Assembly (NCBI RefSeq): GCF_036850765.1
Contig: NC_089495.1
Span: 191,845,847 to 191,909,846, forward strand
Direction of reading: 5' to 3'
Length of the DNA: 64,000 nt
From: Saccopteryx bilineata
Lineage: Eukaryota; Chordata; Mammalia; Chiroptera; Emballonuridae
In this document: positions 61,552 to 64,000 of the stretch, one piece after another
Position numbering within the stretch: position 1 is the first letter of the stretch
Layout of the letters: the number at the start of each line of letters is the position of its first letter
Position numbers and translations under genes: made by a program
Notes under the pieces: model-generated
What the model was told of the DNA's origin: nothing
Database searches by the model: none
The model's input: only the letters and a program-made list of their open reading frames with translations

Positions 61552-63933
61552 AGGGGGGAGGAGCAGGAAGCATCAACTTCCATATGTGCCTTGACCAGGC
61601 AAGCCCAGGGTTTCGAACCAGCGACCTCAGCATTTCAGGTTAATGCTTTATCCACTGTGCCACAACAGGTCAGGCTATACATGGTTTTTAAACAAAAGAA
61701 AACTAGTTAACAAAAACAGACCTAGAATTGACATAGATGAAGGAATTAGCAAACAAGGATATTAAAATAGCCGTTATAAATAGGTTCCATGTGCTCAAGA
61801 ATGTAGACACAATCATGACTATGATAGATGCAAAACACGATGTCACTCAAGAATGTTATGATAACGGAAGGAAATAAGACACAAAAGACTGCATACTATA
61901 AGACCTCACTTATACACTATTATGGAAAAAGAAAACTATAGTGATAGAATGCAGCTCATGCGTGCCAGGCAGTCTGACCCCACCGTTGGTGGGAAGGCTC
62001 TTCAGAGCCCTTGTTCTAGCAAAGAGGCAAACCTGGAGGTGATACTGTGATCTCTGCTACAGGATGGTCAGTAAAGAGAAATGTGACCGATTACATGGAG
62101 GCCCTGGTCTAAACCCAGATGTATCCCTAGAGGGCCAGTAGATTCCCTTTGTTGCTTAAGCTCTTCTGAGTTGTGACTGTCTCTTGTGATTGAAAGTGAT
62201 CCAATGGACAAAACCTCTCTCACCAGACAGGATAACGAGCCATCACTCAGCATTTCCATGCTCTCGTTCACTTACCCGAGAGTGAGATTCCTTCCGCCAG
62301 CCCATAAGGAAGATACGCAAAAATGATCATCATGCCAAACTCCAAGGAAGGTGTTTTCCTCAAGTCAATGTGCTTTAGCACGTAAATGATAGTTGTCAAG
62401 GAAAAGGAATCAAGGGAGAGTTGATGGGAGATCTAGTGAAGTCAGGAAACCGCTGCCTTCCAAATATGCAAGTGAAACAACGGATACAAAAGATTTTGGA
62501 GCATTCCATAAGTTAGAACCTGTCATCATGGAATTTTTTTTCTTTGCAGGGAGACCACTGTTTTAAGACAGGGAATCTAACAAAACTAAGAAATGTAAAT
62601 TCCTGAGACAAATGGTGGTGGTGGTGGGGGGGATAAAAATCAACCGGAAGTCTGCTCATTAGAAGAGGCTGACTTGGAGGCTGGAATGTTCCGGGGCGGG
62701 GCGGGGCTGGGGCTGCAGACGGACTGAGGACGCCCACACGTTCCCCTCCTCTATCAGCTGAGATGAACTAACAGGGGCTCCAGAACTCTGGGGTCCAAGG
62801 CCCCATTGAAGGGCCGTCTTTCCTATTCCTGGCGGTTTCCAAACTCATGCTCCTGTAGGAGGAGAGCCTTCTCTACGCCCCAGTGTTGGTCCCAGGCCCA
62901 CGCTGGAGCTCAGCACCCAGTCACCTGGCTTCATTACAGCAGATGCTCCCCCGCCCCTTTTAGGCCAGAGATGAAGATGGACGCGAGTACTGAGCTGGAA
63001 AAAGCTCTTTTCCATTCTGCTTATTGGTATGGTATTGAAGTCAACCAACTCAACAGGGCCTTTAGACGTCTAGGACGAAGGAGTCGAAGGGAAAATTCAA
63101 CAGGATGGCGGACAAGCATGCCTGTTACAGCAAAAGAGGCTTTTCCGGCCATCTGCGAGACAAACTGCTCGTGGCGAAGGCCAGGTGGCCGTCGCCCGGA
63201 GACAGGCTTAGGCTCGCACAGAAATGGGGTGCTGCCTACTCCTGTGAGGAACATGACGAATTTTCTACTGCAATCAAGGTGTTATTGGCCCTCACAAACC
63301 TCCATCCTCCTCTGGCTGGAAAAGCTTCTGGGTTGTTAAGCAAGAAAATCAGTGCAAATAACTTTGATGAGCTCACTTTGAAAGACTCTTTTCTGGGCCT
63401 AGAAAAACACTTCCAGATTTGCTCAAATTGACATTTTCAAAGGAAATTAGCCTCCAATTTTTTGAATGTGAAAAGTGAGCAGAAAATGAAAATCATCTGA
63501 AGGCGGTTGTCATCCTCCAGGAACCAAGAAGCCTCCCAAGTCAGAGCTGATAACCAACAGGGGACATGCTTTTTCAACTTTAAAAAGTGACATCCTAAAT
63601 TTCACATTAACTGAAAAAAACCCTGAGTTTAAATTAAAGTGCTCCTCAAACCAAAACTAAGCATTAAAATCTTTCATCAAACACAACCTTAGACTGAAAT
63701 TGGTCCCCTTAAGGACCCGGAGAAAATGGCTGGAGATGGATGTAATTAAGAGTAATTTTCTCCGCCACGCATGTTCATCACAGTAAAAGGATATTAATGC
63801 AGAGATTAAGCCAGTGAGAGTGCCGAGCGCTGCCGAGCCAAAGAACATTTTGAGGAAGTAGCCGAGGGCTTGTAAAAATGTTTGCCACCCACTGACATCT
63901 GACATATTTTTTCTTGTTAAGCCTTCAGCTGTG
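48162..63933 (-). CDS. SLC9A8: SLC9A8 (NHE8) Na+/H+ exchanger, last eight coding exons (partial)
   Basis: CDS = 63933-63795, 62381-62276, 58909-58793, 56187-56105, 52331-52220, 51483-51263, 49329-49183, 48269-48162: 1,033 nt, encoding the last 343 residues of about 581 and the stop. All exon phases join without a break. The protein spans the second half of the NHE membrane domain, including FSGIVMSHYTHHNLSP, FGRAVNIFPLSYLLNF and the conserved GLRGAIPYALSLHL block, then the short cytosolic tail (EHLSELTEEEYEAHY ... GSENDEQELL). Known role: electroneutral exchange of Na+ (or K+) for H+ in trans-Golgi, endosomes and the apical brush border, controlling organelle pH and membrane traffic. N-terminal exons lie beyond the right edge. 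The intron after the first exon here is U12-type AT-AC. Differences from human are few (for example DAKVRRRN for DAKAHRRN). Confidence 0.97.
48465..48690 (+). repeat. MIR element
   Basis: ATCAGACCCACTCGGGCTC, CTGGCTGTGTGACCTCAGG and CCTCAGCCTCCCCAGCTGTC match MIR in order. In an SLC9A8 intron. Confidence 0.85.
49117..49130 (-). promoter_or_regulatory. CTCF core motif candidate (not in a SINE)
   Basis: Minus-strand CCAGCAGGGGGCAG, a full core match, 53 bp from an SLC9A8 exon. Confidence 0.45.
49183..49329 (-). CDS. SLC9A8: SLC9A8 exon, cytosolic tail
   Basis: 49 codons, phase 0 at both ends; CTGCAG|GGC acceptor and GAG|GTGGGC donor. Encodes GNTVESEHLSELTEEEYEAH through LTQE. Confidence 0.97.
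49330..51262 (-). other. SLC9A8: SLC9A8 intron
   Basis: GC-rich intron without SINEs. MER5-like text at 49895-49990 (CCCAGGAATCTGCATTCCTCAC) and a G-rich tract at 49630-49651 that could form a G-quadruplex. No other exon. Confidence 0.7.
51263..51483 (-). CDS. SLC9A8: SLC9A8 exon, conserved LRGAIPYAL block and last membrane helices
   Basis: 221 nt; GACAG acceptor, ATG|GTGAGT donor. Holds LRGAIPYALSLHLDLEPMEK, the hydrophobic LIGTTTIIIVLFTILLLGG helix and the start of the basic cytosolic tail. Confidence 0.97.
51738..51803 (+). repeat. (GT)n(GA)n compound microsatellite
   Basis: About 17 GT units then about 15 GA units, in the SLC9A8 intron. Confidence 0.95.
51825..52045 (-). repeat. MIR-like fragment
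   Basis: TCATTGATCTTCACAGGAAAC, CTGCAGATGAGGAGCTGAG and CAGGGCCACACAGCTTTAAAGG are reverse MIR text. Confidence 0.7.
52220..52331 (-). CDS. SLC9A8: SLC9A8 exon, membrane domain
   Basis: 112 nt; TTTAACAG|GTG acceptor, AGTG|GTAAGT donor. Encodes VLVLFGRAVNIFPLSYLLNF and the loop to MMFIMWFS. Confidence 0.97.
52927..53084 (-). mobile_element. SINE family D-like
   Basis: TAATGTTTATTGATTTTAGCG, CAACCTCTGCACTTCAGC and head CTGAGCCATCTGGTCAGGGC. CATGG(C/T)TTTT flanks it. Confidence 0.8.
54829..55000 (-). mobile_element. SINE family C
   Basis: Reverse copy ending GCGCCACCACAGGTCA. AAACTTGTACTTTT flanks both sides. Confidence 0.92.
55032..55353 (+). mobile_element. SINE family B, first of a three-SINE stack
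   Basis: Forward copy flanked by AAAGAAGACCGTAGG and AAAGAAGACCATGGG. Includes a 13-C run at 55206-55218. Confidence 0.92.
55372..55658 (+). mobile_element. SINE family B, second of the stack, shortened
   Basis: Forward copy between two AAGACCATGG repeats (55362-55371 and about 55661). Confidence 0.9.
55670..55853 (+). mobile_element. SINE family D, third of the stack
   Basis: Forward copy (GGCCCTGGCCAAGTAGCTC; GAACAACAAATTGATG), followed by AAAAGAAGAAGAAGG. Confidence 0.9.
56105..56187 (-). CDS. SLC9A8: SLC9A8 exon, membrane domain
   Basis: 83 nt; GTTTCAG|AA acceptor, ATA|GTAAGT donor. Encodes TCVFAFLGLSIFSFPHKFEI and SFVVWCI. Confidence 0.97.
57063..57179 (+). mobile_element. Tc1/mariner MITE, short copy
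   Basis: 117 bp with ends CAGAGTGGGCAAAAGTCAG and, reversed, CAGGGTTGGGCAAAAGTAGG; TA at 57061-57062 and 57180-57181. The middle is (TAT)n. Confidence 0.88.
57182..57929 (+). repeat. Old L1 3' fragment interrupted by a SINE
   Basis: GGTCAAAGAGCATGCGCTTTTG, TGCCACCAATAACCCTCCAAAG and CGCCCATCAGCAGGG are typical L1M text in this orientation. Confidence 0.6.
57444..57840 (+). mobile_element. SINE family A, intact
   Basis: Near-consensus forward copy. Perfect target duplication AATTTACTACCTG at 57430-57442 and 57841-57853. CTCF-type core on the minus strand at 57714-57727. Confidence 0.95.
58793..58909 (-). CDS. SLC9A8: SLC9A8 exon, membrane domain
   Basis: 117 nt; TATGCAG|GC acceptor, GCG|GTGAGT donor. 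Encodes IMAILFSGIVMSHYTHHNLS through RTVAFLC. Confidence 0.97.
58910..62275 (-). other. SLC9A8: SLC9A8 intron
   Basis: 3.4 kb. MIR at 59120-59225 (TTGGCTGACCTTAGGCCAAG; AGCCTCAGTTTTCTCAGCTG), an old L1 or HAL1-like internal fragment at about 60840-61900 (ATTAGCAAACAAGGATATTAAAATAG), a family C SINE. 59230-60830 shows no gene I can name. Confidence 0.65.
61459..61673 (-). mobile_element. SINE family C with microsatellite tail
   Basis: Reverse copy; the purine tract has grown into (GT)n(GA)n at 61503-61552. Target duplication GCTATACATG at 61449-61458 and 61674-61683. Confidence 0.92.
62276..62381 (-). CDS. SLC9A8: SLC9A8 exon after the U12 intron
   Basis: 106 nt; the acceptor is TTTAC|GTG (AC, not AG), the donor CGG|GTAAGT. 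Encodes VLKHIDLRKTPSLEFGMMII and FAYLPYGLAEGISLS. Confidence 0.96.
62382..63794 (-). other. SLC9A8: U12-type AT-AC intron of SLC9A8
   Basis: 1,413 bp. 5' splice site ATATCCTTTT starts at 63794, a full match to the minor-spliceosome AT-AC donor. Branch-site match TTCCTTGAC has its A at 62396, 14 nt before the terminal AC at 62383-62382. No in-frame GT/AG alternative preserves the conserved LISAL|VLKHID junction. Inside the intron I see only unique sequence and a GC-rich patch at 62690-62710; no gene. Confidence 0.93.
63795..63933 (-). CDS. SLC9A8: SLC9A8 exon before the U12 intron
   Basis: 139 nt; TTCCTAG|C acceptor and TTA|ATATCC donor. Encodes TAEGLTRKNMSDVSGWQTFL through GTLTGLISAL. It is the most N-terminal exon in the window; the first base completes an Asn codon from the previous exon. 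Confidence 0.96.
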
Positions 63934-64000
63934 CTAGGAAAGAAAAGAAAAACAGAAAGAAGTTAAAATGTTATGGACAAAGTTATTAGAAATGAATTTA

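Noticed and set aside
62806..63431. Overlapping 177- and 108-codon frames inside the U12 intron
   Set aside because: On the strand opposite to SLC9A8, no known motif, no A tail or duplication suggesting a retrocopy. Kept as unexplained intronic sequence.

Overview
Eukaryotic nuclear DNA from a mammal, almost certainly a bat (Chiroptera). Three things show this. The protein-coding exons match mammalian RNF114, SPATA2 and SLC9A8, in the order and relative strands of human 20q13.13 but reversed. Splice sites, CpG islands and ancient mammalian repeats (MIR, L2, old L1, MER5) are present. About 60 copies of tRNA-headed SINEs of the VES/bat type cover much of the window. The SINE mix suggests a yangochiropteran or emballonurid/rhinolophoid bat, but I cannot fix the genus.

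Layout. 1-5151: RNF114 on the minus strand, exons 1 and 2 only; the rest lies beyond the left edge. Its CpG-island promoter is at about 4880-5350. 5.3-20.5 kb: intergenic, SINE-rich, with a probable 644-bp solo ERV LTR at 14166-14809. 20.56-32.88 kb: SPATA2 on the plus strand, with a CpG-island promoter, a long intron 1, two coding exons (28125-28460 and 29505-30731, 520 aa) and a 2.1-kb 3' UTR. 33-45 kb: intergenic SINE pile-up with old L1 and a degenerate intronless interferon-lambda copy (about 38660-39285, minus). 45.9-64 kb: the 3' part of SLC9A8 (NHE8) on the minus strand, eight coding exons giving the last 343 residues; its first exons lie beyond the right edge.

The genes are not an operon. 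RNF114 is a RING E3 ubiquitin ligase, SPATA2 bridges the deubiquitinase CYLD to LUBAC in TNF signalling, and SLC9A8 is an organellar/apical Na+/H+ exchanger. SPATA2 and SLC9A8 are convergent; RNF114 and SPATA2 are divergent, with about 15.6 kb between their CpG islands.

Most unusual items: an interferon-lambda retropseudogene; a 3'-truncated U5 snRNA copy with target-site duplications inside a SINE; a bat SINE family carrying CTCF-type core motifs in a 22-bp unit that varies in copy number; a U12-type AT-AC intron in SLC9A8; a duplicated 30-bp ETS/CRE module in the SPATA2 promoter; and loss of Cys8 in RNF114.

All repeat names come from reading the sequence, without a library search. SINE ends are accurate to a few bases where target duplications are quoted and to about 10-20 bases elsewhere.
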